NCBI GenBank assembly: GCA_900545495.1
Contig: UQZJ01000009.1
Coordinates: 1-64,000 of the forward strand
Direction of reading: 5' to 3'
Source: an uncultured Eubacteriales bacterium
GTDB taxonomy: Bacteria > Bacillota > Clostridia > Oscillospirales > Oscillospiraceae
DNA length: 64,000 nt
Position 1 is the first letter of the stretch; each line of letters begins with the position of its first letter. Shown in pieces: positions 47,914 through 56,555 of the stretch. A program made the translations under genes and the position numbers. The notes under the pieces were generated by a model. It was not told the DNA's origin and made no database searches. It was given only the letters and a program-made list of their open reading frames with translations.

Positions 47914-48528
47914 ATGAACACCATTTTTATCGGCATCGCCGGTGGCACCGGCAGCGGCAAGACCACTCTCACCGAGCATCTGGCCGCCCGGTTCGGCAAC
48001 GACATCAGCGTGGTACACCACGACAACTACTACAAGCGGCAGGATCGCCCCTTTGCGGAGCGGTGCCAGCAGAACTACGACCACCCCGACGCCTTCGACA
48101 CCGATCTGATGATCGCCGATCTGAAGGCACTGAAACGCGGCGAGACCATCCACTGCCCCGTGCACGACTACTCCATCCACAACCGCACCGACGAGACGGT
48201 GGAGGTACGCCCCACCAAGGTGGTGATCGTGGAGGGTATCCTCATTTTTCAGAACAAGGCGCTGCGGGATCTGCTGGACATCAAGATCTTCGTGGAGACC
48301 GACGCCGACGTGCGCATCCTGCGCCGTGCCCTGCGGGACGTGGAGGAGCGGGGCCGCTCGCTGGAGTCGGTGGTGAATCAGTATCTCACCACCGTGAAGC
48401 CCATGCACGAGCAATTCGTGGAGCCTACCCGGAAGTTCGCGGATATCATCGTGCTGGAGGGCGGCCACAATCTGGTGGCGCTGGACATGATCATGCAGCG
48501 CATTGCCAGCCACATCCGGGAGAGCTGA
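47914..48528 (+). CDS. udk: Uridine/cytidine kinase
   Basis: Uridine kinase makes UMP or CMP from nucleosides in pyrimidine salvage. The 204-residue product has the P-loop GGTGSGKT (residues 10-17), DNYYK and the HPDAFDTDLM run of the family. ATG 47914 has GGGAGG nine bases upstream and was chosen over an in-frame start at 47854, which overlaps the promoter. It precedes a YdcF-like gene by one base. Confidence 0.93.
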   Translation: MNTIFIGIAGGTGSGKTTLTEHLAARFGNDISVVHHDNYYKRQDRPFAERCQQNYDHPDAFDTDLMIADLKALKRGETIHCPVHDYSIHNRTDETVEVRPTKVVIVEGILIFQNKALRDLLDIKIFVETDADVRILRRALRDVEERGRSLESVVNQYLTTVKPMHEQFVEPTRKFADIIVLEGGHNLVALDMIMQRIASHIRES

Positions 48529-48529
48529 C

Positions 48530-49285
48530 ATGAAGCGCACGCTTTCCCGCGCCGCCGCCGGACTGTGCATCGCACTGGCACTGTTTTTCCTGCTGCCGCT
48601 GTGCGCCGGCATCCTCCATTTCGGTATGCTCTGGCCGGCGGCGGTGCTGGCGGGCGCAGCGGCTGTTTTGCTGTGGCCGGACTTTTTCCGGCGTCTGCTG
48701 CGCCCCAAATGGCTGCGGCGGGTCATCGCCTGCGCGGCGGCGGTCTGCCTTACGGCGGTGCTGGTGACGCTGGGCAAAATGGCGCAGAGCGCCGCGCACC
48801 GGCCCACGGGCGATACGCCCTGCACCGTGGTGGTGCTGGGCTGTCAGGTGTATCCGGACGGACACCCCAGTTTGATGCTGCAAAACCGCATTCACGCCGC
48901 CTACGACTACCTGACCGCCCACCCGGAGGCGGTCTGTATCGCCTCCGGCGGGCAGAATGACCGGGAGACGATCTCCGAGGCCGCCTGCATCCGAAACACG
49001 CTGGTGGGGATGGGCATCGCCCCGGCGCGCATCTATACGGAGGCGCGCTCCACCTCCACCGAGGAGAACCTGACCTTCTCCGCCCGCATCATCGAGGAGG
49101 AGGGCCTTCCCGCACAGGTGGCCATCGCCTCGGACAACTTCCACCAGCTTCGCGCCGCCATCTGGGCGGAGCGGGCGGGGCTGACGCCCTATGCCGCGGG
49201 CTGCGCCAGCCCGTGGTTCCTCGCCCCCGGCTACTGGGCGCGGGAGGCCGCCGCCCTGCTGTACATGGTCTGTACCGGGCAATGA
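48530..49285 (+). CDS. YdcF-like DUF218 membrane protein
   Basis: The 251-residue product has two or three N-terminal membrane helices (to about residue 85) and a DUF218 domain with VVVLGCQ, ASGGQND, EARSTSTEENL and ASDNFHQLRA. Relatives such as SanA and ElyC are linked to envelope integrity, and some bind SAM. It follows udk with one base between stop and start, so it is co-transcribed. The role is not proven. Confidence 0.82.
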   Translation: MKRTLSRAAAGLCIALALFFLLPLCAGILHFGMLWPAAVLAGAAAVLLWPDFFRRLLRPKWLRRVIACAAAVCLTAVLVTLGKMAQSAAHRPTGDTPCTVVVLGCQVYPDGHPSLMLQNRIHAAYDYLTAHPEAVCIASGGQNDRETISEAACIRNTLVGMGIAPARIYTEARSTSTEENLTFSARIIEEEGLPAQVAIASDNFHQLRAAIWAERAGLTPYAAGCASPWFLAPGYWAREAAALLYMVCTGQ

Positions 49286-49350
49286 GCCCTCCCTGCAGAA
49301 AATCCAGATACCGCCGGAATTGCCAGTTTTTCATCCGGTGGAAAATGCTC

Positions 49351-49378
49351 TTGCATTTTTAGATTTTCATGATAAAAT
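49351..49378 (+). promoter_or_regulatory. Promoter of the ferredoxin gene
   Basis: TTGCAT (49351-49356), 16 bases and TAAAAT (49373-49378) lie in an AT-rich stretch 30 bases before the start codon. Confidence 0.65.
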
Positions 49379-49408
49379 AAGCTTACAAATCTTTATGGAG
49401 GTGCTACT

Positions 49409-49582
49409 ATGGCTTATCAGATCGGTTCCGCTTGCGTCAGCTGCGGCGCTTGTGCAGATGCTTGCCCCGTGGGTGCTATTTCCCAGGGTGATGATCGTTA
49501 CGTGATCGACGCCGGTGCCTGCCTGGACTGCGGTTCTTGCAGCGATACCTGCCCCAACGGCGCTATCAGCCCCGCTGAGTAA
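49409..49582 (+). CDS. 2[4Fe-4S] ferredoxin
   Basis: This 57-residue clostridial-type ferredoxin has two full cluster motifs, CVSCGACADACP (Cys9, 12, 15, 19) and CLDCGSCSDTCP (Cys38, 41, 44, 48). It is a low-potential electron carrier, for example for hydrogenase or pyruvate:ferredoxin oxidoreductase. ATGGAGGTG gives a strong ribosome site. The codons are enriched in highly used ones (GCT, GGT) unlike the neighbours, which fits very high expression. It has its own promoter and terminator. Confidence 0.96.
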   Translation: MAYQIGSACVSCGACADACPVGAISQGDDRYVIDAGACLDCGSCSDTCPNGAISPAE

Positions 49583-49599
49583 TCTTACATACGCGCGGC

Positions 49600-49631
49600 A
49601 AAGTGACCGGCCTTCTGGCCGGTCACTTTTT
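49600..49631 (+). terminator. Terminator of the ferredoxin gene
   Basis: AAGTGACCGGCC and GGCCGGTCACTT form a perfect 12-bp stem around TTCT, followed by TTT. Confidence 0.9.
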
Positions 49632-49634
49632 CTG

Positions 49635-49663
49635 TTGCGGCGGCGGGCTTTTTATATTACAAT
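49635..49663 (+). promoter_or_regulatory. Promoter of the methyltransferase-rsmI pair
   Basis: TTGCGG (49635-49640), 17 bases and TACAAT (49658-49663) lie directly after the ferredoxin terminator. Confidence 0.7.
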
Positions 49664-49693
49664 AGCCCCAGTATCTATGCGGGAGGGCGGCAT

Positions 49694-50416
49694 ATGGAGC
49701 GATGGGATTCCCTGTGGGACGGCGGCTGGACGTTCTGCTTTGACGACAGCGCCTTCATGCCCTCCACCGACTCCTTCCTGCTGGGCAGCTTTCCCCCGCT
49801 GCGGCGGGGCTGGCGGGTCTGCGATCTGGGGGCCGGTACCGGGCTGCTGGGTCTTCTGCTGCTGGCGCGGGAGCCCGCACTCACCGTCACCGGGCTGGAG
49901 CTGTCCCCGGCCGCCTGTGGGCTGGCGGCGCGGACGGCGGCGGCCAACGGCCTGGCCGACCGGTTGGTGACGCTGCCCTGCGACCTGCGGGAGCGCTCTC
50001 AGCTTCCGGCGGCGGGCAGCTTCGATCTGGTCGTGTCCAACCCGCCCTACTTCCCCGCCGGCGGCGGCAGGACGGCGGCGGGCAGCCGGGGCACAGCACG
50101 CTCGGAGCTGACCTGCACCATGGAGCAGCTCTGCGCCGCCGCGTCCTTTCTGCTGCGCAGCGGCGGCCATTTTTGCCTCGTCTACCGCCCGGAGCGGCTG
50201 GCGGAGCTGATGGAGACACTGCGCCGGTACAGGCTGGAGCCGAAAGCGCTGCGGTTCGTCCAGAAAAACGGCACATCCGCGCCGTCGCTGGTGCTGCTGG
50301 GCTGCCGGAAGGATGGCCGCACCGGTCTAACGGTGCAGCCGCCGCTGCTGCTGCAAAACGCCGACGGCACGGAGACAGAGGAGCTGCGGCGCATCTATTT
50401 CAGAGATAAGGGGTAA
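49694..50416 (+). CDS. tRNA1(Val) (adenine37-N6)-methyltransferase-like protein
   Basis: The 240-residue product has the SAM-binding motif CDLGAGTGLLGLLLL and the N6-adenine-type catalytic NPPYFP motif. It resembles YabB/TrmN6 proteins. In Bacillus subtilis yabB lies beside rsmI (yabC) and abrB, and the same trio occurs here, which supports the assignment. GGGAGGG precedes the ATG. The exact RNA target is not shown. Confidence 0.82.
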   Translation: MERWDSLWDGGWTFCFDDSAFMPSTDSFLLGSFPPLRRGWRVCDLGAGTGLLGLLLLAREPALTVTGLELSPAACGLAARTAAANGLADRLVTLPCDLRERSQLPAAGSFDLVVSNPPYFPAGGGRTAAGSRGTARSELTCTMEQLCAAASFLLRSGGHFCLVYRPERLAELMETLRRYRLEPKALRFVQKNGTSAPSLVLLGCRKDGRTGLTVQPPLLLQNADGTETEELRRIYFRDKG

Positions 50417-50420
50417 TACA

Positions 50421-51248
50421 ATGGCTGGTATGCTGTATCTGGTCGCCACGCCCATCGGCAATCTGGGGGACTTCTCCCCCCGCGCCGTGGAGACGCTGGC
50501 GGAGGCGGACTTTATCGCCGCCGAGGACACCCGCGTGTCCGTCAAGCTGCTGAATCACTTCGACATCAAAAAGCCGCTGGTCAGCTATCACGAGCACAAC
50601 CGGGCGGCGGCGGGACAGGCCATCCTGACCCGGCTGCTGGCAGGCGAGACCTGCGCGCTGGTAACGGACGCCGGTACGCCCGCCATCAGCGATCCCGGGC
50701 AGGAGTTGGTGGCGCTGTGTGCCGAAAACGGCGTGACGGTACAGGCCATTCCCGGCTGCTGCGCCGCTATCGCTGCGCTGGCCGTATCGGGTCTGGACAC
50801 CCGGCGGTTCACCTTCGAGGGCTTCCTGCCCGCCGGTAAGAGCGAGCGCCGCGCCGCGCTGGAGGAGCTGACCGGCGAGACGCGGACCATGGTGTTCCAT
50901 GAGGCCCCCCACCGTCTGCGTACCACGCTGACGGACATGGCGGAGGCGCTGGGCGACCGTCCCGTCGCCCTGTGCCGGGAGCTGACCAAGCTCCATGAGG
51001 ACACCGTCCGCACCACACTGGCGCAGGCCGCCGCCTACTACGCCGCCAACGAGCCCCGGGGGGAATATGTGCTGGTGGTGGCAGGCCGGGAGCGGCAGTC
51101 CCAGACCCAGCTGACGCTGGAGGAAGGCGTGGAGCGGGTGCTGCGGCTGCGGGTGGACGGCGTGCGGATGAAGGACGCCGTCCGGCAGGTGGCCGACGAC
51201 ACCGGCCTGAGCCGCAATGAGCTGTACGACGCGGCGCTGCGGCGCTGA
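50421..51248 (+). CDS. rsmI: 16S rRNA (cytidine1402-2'-O)-methyltransferase
   Basis: RsmI adds a 2'-O-methyl to C1402 in the decoding centre. The 275-residue product has the tetrapyrrole-methylase fold with GMLYLVATPIGNLGDFSPRA, AEDTRVS, VTDAGTPAISDPG and a helical C-terminal domain. It starts five bases after the methyltransferase stop. The strong terminator at 51281-51318 follows. Confidence 0.95.
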   Translation: MAGMLYLVATPIGNLGDFSPRAVETLAEADFIAAEDTRVSVKLLNHFDIKKPLVSYHEHNRAAAGQAILTRLLAGETCALVTDAGTPAISDPGQELVALCAENGVTVQAIPGCCAAIAALAVSGLDTRRFTFEGFLPAGKSERRAALEELTGETRTMVFHEAPHRLRTTLTDMAEALGDRPVALCRELTKLHEDTVRTTLAQAAAYYAANEPRGEYVLVVAGRERQSQTQLTLEEGVERVLRLRVDGVRMKDAVRQVADDTGLSRNELYDAALRR

Positions 51249-51280
51249 CCGCATCGCACCGCGTACAACAAGGAAACAGC

Positions 51281-51318
51281 AAAAGGGTCTGCACGGCATA
51301 TGCCGTGCAGACCCTTTT
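51281..51318. terminator. Bidirectional terminator between rsmI and abrB
   Basis: AAAAGGGTCTGCACGGCA and TGCCGTGCAGACCCTTTT are perfect 18-base arms around TA, working in both directions. Confidence 0.92.
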
Positions 51319-51385
51319 GTCCGCTTTTGGTGTGGATCTCCGCAAAAAACATCCCGGCAAAATGACACCGGTAACGTTTCCGGTA

Positions 51386-51631
51386 TCAGATATCCGCCCG
51401 AAGCTCCCTCAAGCACTTCGCACAGATATTCTTCCCGTGGAACACCGTCACGTCCTTGCCGCTGTCGCAGAAAATGCAGCTGGGCCGATACTTTTTCAAG
51501 ATAACGGCAGACCCCTCAACGTAAATCTCCAGCGCATCCTTCTCCACGATATCCAGCGTTCGGCGCAGCTCAATGGGCAGCACGATACGGCCCAGCTCGT
51601 CCACACGTCTGACGATCCCTGTCGCTTTCAC
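51386..51631 (-). CDS. AbrB/SpoVT-family transition-state or sporulation regulator
   Basis: The 81-residue product has the swapped-hairpin AbrB DNA-binding domain (MKATGIVRRVDELGRIVLPI, RRTLDI, ALEIYVEG). A C-terminal CIFC and CAKC pair may bind zinc, as in some clostridial AbrB proteins. It starts with GTG at 51631 behind AGGGGGG. Neighbours are rsmI and spmA-spmB. Family members control the switch to stationary phase or sporulation. The promoter may carry a LexA-like box. Confidence 0.88.
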   Translation of the reverse strand: MKATGIVRRVDELGRIVLPIELRRTLDIVEKDALEIYVEGSAVILKKYRPSCIFCDSGKDVTVFHGKNICAKCLRELRADI

Positions 51632-51684
51632 TCTGGTACCCCCCCTATGTAGTTTTTACAAACACACCTCTACATTGCGTATCC

Positions 51685-51723
51685 AGTATGGCATATTTTG
51701 CCAACCCTGTCAACTGCCGTTCG
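51685..51723 (-). promoter_or_regulatory. abrB promoter with a possible LexA-like box
   Basis: TTGACA (51708-51713), 17 bases and CATACT (51685-51690) form a good promoter. CGAACGGCAGTTGA (51710-51723) fits GAAC-N4-GTTG and overlaps the -35 by the same offset as at lexA and the recA operon, but its centre differs. Confidence 0.5.
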
Positions 51724-51796
51724 TCAAAAATCGTTGTGATTCCGCAAATAATGTACAGCACCGCCGCATATGCTCTCCCAAAACGGAGGTGAGCGC

Positions 51797-52375
51797 ATGG
51801 CGATGAGCGTTACATGGACACTGATGGTCGCGGCGTCGCTGGTGTGCGGCGCCGCCTGCGGTACGCTGGGCGATGTGACGGCGGCCGCCATGGAGGGCGC
51901 CTCCGCCGCCGTGGAGCTGACGCTGTCCATGGCGGGCGCGCTGTGTCTGTGGTCGGGGGTCATGACGGTCATGGAGCGGGGCGGCGTGACGGAGGGACTG
52001 GCCCGCCTGTTTCGCCCGCTGCTGCGGCGCATCCTGCCCCGTGCCAGCCGGGACGCCGACACGCTGGCGGCGGTATCGGCCAATGTGTCCGCCAATCTGC
52101 TGGGGCTGGGCAACGCCGCCACACCGCTGGGCATCCGGGCGGCGCAGCGGATGGCGGCGGGCTGCGGCGGCGCCGCCAGCGACGAGCTATGTCGTCTGGT
52201 GGTACTGAACACCGCCTCTATCCAGCTTCTGCCCACCACCGTAGCCGCCATCCGCAGCGCCCACGGGTGTACCGCGCCGCTGGATATCCTCCCGGCGGTG
52301 TGGCTGTCGTCGGTGCTGTCGGTGGCGGCGGGGCTGCTGGCCGCCCGGCTTTTGCAGCAACTCTGGAGGGCGTAG
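51797..52375 (+). CDS. spmA: Spore maturation protein A
   Basis: SpmA is a membrane protein needed for normal spore core dehydration. The 192-residue product has several hydrophobic helices, including GVMTVMERGGVTEGLARLF and ANVSANLLGLGNAATPLGI, which are family signatures. GGAGGTGA lies before the ATG at 51797. It overlaps neither neighbour; spmB starts one base after the stop. I could not name its sporulation promoter with confidence. Confidence 0.93.
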   Translation: MAMSVTWTLMVAASLVCGAACGTLGDVTAAAMEGASAAVELTLSMAGALCLWSGVMTVMERGGVTEGLARLFRPLLRRILPRASRDADTLAAVSANVSANLLGLGNAATPLGIRAAQRMAAGCGGAASDELCRLVVLNTASIQLLPTTVAAIRSAHGCTAPLDILPAVWLSSVLSVAAGLLAARLLQQLWRA

Positions 52376-52376
52376 C

Positions 52377-52898
52377 GTGGATATTGCCTCCCTTCTCATC
52401 CCCCTCCTGCTGGCAGGCACGGCGCTGTGGGCGCTGCGAAAGCGCATAGATGTGTACGACGCCCTCACCGCCGGCGCCTCCGAGGGGCTGCTGGTGCTGG
52501 CGCGGATCGCCCCGTCCCTCATCGCCCTGTTGACGGCGGTGTATATGCTCCGCGCCTCCGGCGCGCTGACGCTTCTGACGCGGCTGCTGACGCCTGTACT
52601 GGAACGGCTGGGCATCCCGCCGGAGACGGCGGCGCTGCTGCTGGTGCGGCCGGTGTCCGGCTCCGGGGCGCTGGCGGTGGGCAGCGAGCTGATGGCCGCC
52701 CACGGTCCCGACAGCTACATCGGGCGGTGCGCGGCGGTGATGCTGGGCTGCACGGAGACCACCTTCTACACCATCGCCGTGTACTTCGGCGCGGCGGGCA
52801 TCCGCCGCACCCGCTACACCGTTCCGGCGGCGCTGACCGCCGATCTGGCGGGGTTTATGGCGGCAGCGTGGAGCGTGCGGCTGTTCTTCGGCGCATGA
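52377..52898 (+). CDS. spmB: Spore maturation protein B
   Basis: SpmB is the partner of SpmA. The 173-residue membrane protein has the family runs PETAALLLVRPVSGSGALA and AVMLGCTETTFYTIAVYFGA, and starts with GTG at 52377 behind GGAGGG. The stop overlaps the start of the terminator. Presence of spmAB is strong evidence that the organism forms, or once formed, spores. Confidence 0.93.
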   Translation: MDIASLLIPLLLAGTALWALRKRIDVYDALTAGASEGLLVLARIAPSLIALLTAVYMLRASGALTLLTRLLTPVLERLGIPPETAALLLVRPVSGSGALAVGSELMAAHGPDSYIGRCAAVMLGCTETTFYTIAVYFGAAGIRRTRYTVPAALTADLAGFMAAAWSVRLFFGA

Positions 52899-52926
52899 AA
52901 AAAGCGCACCCGCAGGTGCGCTTTTT
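52898..52926. terminator. Terminator between spmB and argS
   Basis: AAAAAGCGCACC and GGTGCGCTTTTT form a stem around CGCA. It serves both convergent operons. Confidence 0.85.
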
Positions 52927-52934
52927 GCTTATGG

Positions 52935-54677
52935 TCACATTTTCTCCGGCGCGGAGCAGCCGATGAGGGTCATGCCGTTTTTCAGCACGGCCCGGGCAGT
53001 GTCCGCCAGCTTCAGACGGGCCAGCAGCACGTCCTTCTCCTCGCCCTTGATGCGGCAGGCGTTGTAGAACTTGTGGAACGCGGCGGCCAACTCCGACAGG
53101 TAGCGGTTGATGAAGCTGGGGTCGTAGTCCCGGGCAGCCAGACGCACCACCACCGGGTACTGGGCCAGCTGCTTGATGAGCGCCTTCTCCTCGTCGGCGG
53201 TAAGCAGCGTTAGATCGGCCTGCGCCGCAGCGGGTACGTCGTAGCCCTCTGCCGCCAGCGCCTTGAGCAGCGTGCAGATGCGGGCATAGGCGTACTGCAC
53301 ATAGTAGACCGGGTTCTCGCTGTCCTCCCGGACGGCCAGACCCAAATCGAACTCCATCTGGGTGTCGGGCTTGGCGTTGAAGAACCAACGGCAGGCGTCC
53401 ACGGGGATCTCGTCCAGCAGATCGGTGAGGCTGATGGCCTTGCCGGTACGCTTGGACATACGCACCACCTCGCCGTCCCGCACCAGCTTCACCAGCTGCA
53501 TCAGCACGATATCCAGCCGATGCTCGCCGTCCAGACCCAGCGCGTCCATAGCGCCCTTCAGGCGGGCCACATGGCCGTGGTGGTCGGCGCCCCAGATGTT
53601 CACCACCTTGTCAAAGCCGCGGACGGCGAACTTGTTCCGGTGGTAGGCGATATCGGCGGCAAAGTAGGTGTAGAATCCGTTGGCGCGGCGGAGCACGTCG
53701 TCCTTCAGCGCCAGCTTCTCGATGTCCTCGTCGGACTTACCGGCGGCACGGAGCTTCTCCGCCAGAATGTTGGAGGTCTTCAGCCACAGAGCGCCGTCCT
53801 TCTCATACGTCCAGCCCCGGTCGGTGAGCAGCTGCACGGAGTCCGCCACATAGCCGCTCTCGTGGAGGGTGGACTCAAAGAACCACTGGTCGTACTGGAT
53901 GCCGTAGCGGGCCAGATCGGTCTTCATCTTGGGGATGTTGCGGCTCAGGCCGAACTGGGCCAGCGCGTCGTGGCGCACCTGCTCCTCGCAGTTCAGGTAC
54001 TTGTCGCCCTCCTGCTCGTAGAAGGCCTGCGCCAGCTCGCGGATATCGTCGCCGTGGTAGCCGTCCTCCGGGAACTCCACCGCGTCCTCGCCCTTGATGA
54101 TCTGGAGGTAGCGCGCCTCCAGACTCTTGGCGAATTTCTCGATCTGGTTGCCGGCGTCGTTGACGTAGAACTCACGGGTCACGTCGGCGCCGGACTTTTG
54201 CAGCACGCTGGCCAGCGTATCGCCCAGCACACCGCCGCGGGCGTTGCCCATGTGCATGGGGCCGGTGGGGTTGGCGGACACGAACTCCACCATGTACTTC
54301 TTCCCCGCCAGCATATCGTTCTCACCGTAGCGCGCACCGGCGGCCTCGATGCCGGAGACGGTGTCGGCATACCACTTGCCGCCCAGCCGGAAGTTCAGGA
54401 AGCCAGGGCCTGCCAGCTCCACGGAGGTGAAGTAGCTGCCCTCCAGCGCCATGTTGTCGATGAGGGTCTGTGCCACCTGCCGGGGGTTCATCTTCATGGC
54501 CTTGGCCGCCGCCAGACAGAAAGTGGTGGTATAGTCGCCGTTGGCGGTGTCCTTGGGGATCTCCACCGCCGGGGTCACGGTAATGCCGGCGGGTAAAACA
54601 CCGGCGGCAGCGGCCTTTTCATAGGCCGCCACAGTCAGCTGCAGTACCTGATCTTTGGCGCTCTGGATCATATTCAT
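52935..54677 (-). CDS. argS: Arginyl-tRNA synthetase
   Basis: This class I synthetase charges tRNA-Arg. The 580-residue product has the N-terminal tRNA-binding domain, the HIGH motif as HMGN in NPTGPMHMGNARGG, and the C-terminal DALR domain ending SAPEKM. The KMSKS motif reads RMSKRTG. ATG 54677 has GAGGAG nine bases upstream; a longer frame in the DUF1934 gene was rejected. It is the last gene of the murI operon, three bases after DUF1934. Confidence 0.97.
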   Translation of the reverse strand: MNMIQSAKDQVLQLTVAAYEKAAAAGVLPAGITVTPAVEIPKDTANGDYTTTFCLAAAKAMKMNPRQVAQTLIDNMALEGSYFTSVELAGPGFLNFRLGGKWYADTVSGIEAAGARYGENDMLAGKKYMVEFVSANPTGPMHMGNARGGVLGDTLASVLQKSGADVTREFYVNDAGNQIEKFAKSLEARYLQIIKGEDAVEFPEDGYHGDDIRELAQAFYEQEGDKYLNCEEQVRHDALAQFGLSRNIPKMKTDLARYGIQYDQWFFESTLHESGYVADSVQLLTDRGWTYEKDGALWLKTSNILAEKLRAAGKSDEDIEKLALKDDVLRRANGFYTYFAADIAYHRNKFAVRGFDKVVNIWGADHHGHVARLKGAMDALGLDGEHRLDIVLMQLVKLVRDGEVVRMSKRTGKAISLTDLLDEIPVDACRWFFNAKPDTQMEFDLGLAVREDSENPVYYVQYAYARICTLLKALAAEGYDVPAAAQADLTLLTADEEKALIKQLAQYPVVVRLAARDYDPSFINRYLSELAAAFHKFYNACRIKGEEKDVLLARLKLADTARAVLKNGMTLIGCSAPEKM

Positions 54678-54679
54678 CG

Positions 54680-55120
54680 TCAGTTCTCCTCTTTCGTTAA
54701 AGTCAGCTCCACCTGCAGCGCCGACAGGGGCTGCACACCGAGGAGCAATGTATACGCCAATGTGATAAAGCCCTGTCCCCGGCGGGACAGCTGCCACGCC
54801 ACCTCCTTGGTGGCGACGTTCAGCATCAGGGCACCGCCGTCGCCGCCGTCAATGCGGGTGGCGGTGGGCGTCTTGGGGTCCAGCAGCAGGCCGTAGCCGC
54901 CGCTGTCCGCCTCGTTGATGACCACCGCACGGCGGGTGGCCGTCTCCAGCCGGATCTCGGAGACGATGGCGCTGCCGTCGACCTCGTTGGCCGCCTCGTA
55001 CCGCAGATGCCATCCCTCCGCTGTTTTTGTCAATACGCCCTGTCCCCGGAAGGACAGCACATCCTCCTGCCCGCCGAAGCGGCTGCGGCTCTTCACCGCC
55101 ACCTGTACACGTTCCGCCAT
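54680..55120 (-). CDS. DUF1934 beta-barrel protein (YwiB-like)
   Basis: The 146-residue protein belongs to DUF1934, a lipocalin-like fold of unknown function. In Bacillus subtilis ywiB sits beside argS, as here. The sequence is beta-rich with few motifs (VQVAVKSRSRFGG, ITLAYTLLLG). It lies between murI and argS with small gaps. ATG 55120 follows GAGGTG. Confidence 0.82.
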   Translation of the reverse strand: MAERVQVAVKSRSRFGGQEDVLSFRGQGVLTKTAEGWHLRYEAANEVDGSAIVSEIRLETATRRAVVINEADSGGYGLLLDPKTPTATRIDGGDGGALMLNVATKEVAWQLSRRGQGFITLAYTLLLGVQPLSALQVELTLTKEEN

Positions 55121-55128
55121 GGCCCACC

Positions 55129-55944
55129 TCAATACTGCTCGATGTCCACGGCCCGCACCGCGCCGCTCAGCGGCTGGCCCAGAAACGTGGCAGCCAGCAG
55201 GCCGAAATCCTCCGGCCGGTCGCTGGCATACAGCGTCGTCTCTCCGCAGGGCCGGTCTGCCAGCAGCTCGCGGTCTGTCAGCTCCCCCTTCAGGGCGCGA
55301 GCCACCTCGGCTCCGGCATCCACCAGCGTCACCGCCGGGCCCATGATGCGCCCGATGATCTCCGCCAGCAGCGGATAGTGGGTGCAGCCCATGATGAGGG
55401 TGTCGATGCCCGTATCCCGCAGCGGCTCCAGATACTCCCGCGCCACCGTTTCGATGACCGTATCGCCCACGCGGAACCGCCCGTTCTCCACCAGCGGCAC
55501 AAACAGCGGGCAAGCCTTGCTGACCACCGTGATGTCGCCGTCCAGTCCGGCGATGGTGCGCTCATACGCGCCGGAGCGCACAGACGCGGCGGTGGCGATC
55601 AGCCCCACCCGCTTGTTCCGGGTAACGGACACGGCGCGGCGGCAGGACGGCTCCACCACACCCAGCATGGGCAGGTCGGCGTTCTCCGCCTGTAAGCGGG
55701 GCAGCGCCGTGGTGGATACGGTGCCGCAGGCCACCACCAGCGCCTTGATATCGAATGTCCGCAGGAAGCGGACATCCTGCCGGGCGTAGCGCAGCAGGAT
55801 CTCGGCGGATCGGCTGCCGTAGGGTACACGGGACGTGTCCCCGAAGTATATAATGTTTTCAGAGGGGAGGATGCTGCGGATCTCCCGCACGGCGGTGAGG
55901 CCGCCGCTGCCGGAGTCGAACACCCCGATGGGACGCAGGTCCAT
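55129..55944 (-). CDS. murI: Glutamate racemase
   Basis: MurI makes D-glutamate for peptidoglycan. The 271-residue product has Asp10 in FDSGSGGL, Cys73 in VVACGTVS and a second catalytic Cys in MGCTHYPLL. The usual ACNT reads ACGT. That change is seen in some Firmicutes and both cysteines remain, so activity is likely. AAGGAG precedes the ATG at 55944. It heads an operon with DUF1934 and argS. Confidence 0.93.
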   Translation of the reverse strand: MDLRPIGVFDSGSGGLTAVREIRSILPSENIIYFGDTSRVPYGSRSAEILLRYARQDVRFLRTFDIKALVVACGTVSTTALPRLQAENADLPMLGVVEPSCRRAVSVTRNKRVGLIATAASVRSGAYERTIAGLDGDITVVSKACPLFVPLVENGRFRVGDTVIETVAREYLEPLRDTGIDTLIMGCTHYPLLAEIIGRIMGPAVTLVDAGAEVARALKGELTDRELLADRPCGETTLYASDRPEDFGLLAATFLGQPLSGAVRAVDIEQY

Positions 55945-56003
55945 GGAAACGCTCCTTATCGCAGTGAACTTTGTTATTTTGCTTATTTGCAGTTAACTTA
56001 TAT

Positions 56004-56032
56004 ATTGTACTATGAAGAAGCGCCCGACACAA
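56004..56032 (-). promoter_or_regulatory. Promoter of the murI operon
   Basis: TTGTGT (56027-56032), 17 bases and TACAAT (56004-56009) on the minus strand. The leader is about 55 bases and AT-rich. Confidence 0.7.
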
Positions 56033-56088
56033 GCTAAATTTTGGCGGCCCTTCCCACTTTTTCTATGGCATTCCGCGATACACCGTGT

Positions 56089-56094
56089 TATAAT
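56089..56094 (+). promoter_or_regulatory. Extended -10 upstream of the acidic protein
   Basis: TGTTATAAT has a perfect -10 with the TG extension. The -35 (TGGCAT at 17 bases) is weak. Confidence 0.55.
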
Positions 56095-56134
56095 CAGGAA
56101 AACAAAGCGCTGACCGCGAAATGGAGGTGGTCTG

Positions 56135-56548
56135 ATGGAGCTGAAAATGACGGAAAAGCAGTTCCGGCGTCTGCTGGATCTGGTGTATATCGGCAACTGG
56201 GTGCTGAACTCCACCCGCGGCGACGACCGCATCAGGGAGTACGATCAGGTGGAGAGTCTGGTGTTTGCCCACTGTCTCGACCACGGCATGGCGCCGCTGA
56301 CGGAGCTGTATCAGGGCGAGCTGATCCCCTCCCGCGCCTTCGCCGACGGCGGGATCCACGAGGCCATCATGGCCTATGAGGACACCACGTTCTTTGAGAT
56401 ACTGGCGCAGGAGCTGGCGCTGCGGGATATGGACGATCCCCCCATCACGCCGGAGAACTACGACGAGGTGATGGCCCGGATGGAGACGTATCTGGGGGAA
56501 TTCGAGCAGCACGGCACCGACAACATCACCGTGGATATGGACGACTGA
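56135..56548 (+). CDS. Acidic protein of unknown function
   Basis: I do not recognise this 137-residue protein. It is helical, strongly acidic and has no membrane segment or signal peptide. It begins MELKMTEKQFRRLLDLVYIG, and the end is DNITVDMDD. GGAGGTG lies eight bases before the ATG and it has its own promoter and terminator, so it is a real expressed gene. Nothing in its neighbours hints at a role. Confidence 0.75.
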   Translation: MELKMTEKQFRRLLDLVYIGNWVLNSTRGDDRIREYDQVESLVFAHCLDHGMAPLTELYQGELIPSRAFADGGIHEAIMAYEDTTFFEILAQELALRDMDDPPITPENYDEVMARMETYLGEFEQHGTDNITVDMDD

Positions 56549-56555
56549 GCAGCAT

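Noticed and set aside
51714..51796. A sporulation sigma (sigma-E or sigma-G) promoter before spmA
   Set aside because: CATATGCT could be part of a -10, but no matching -35 was found at a proper distance.
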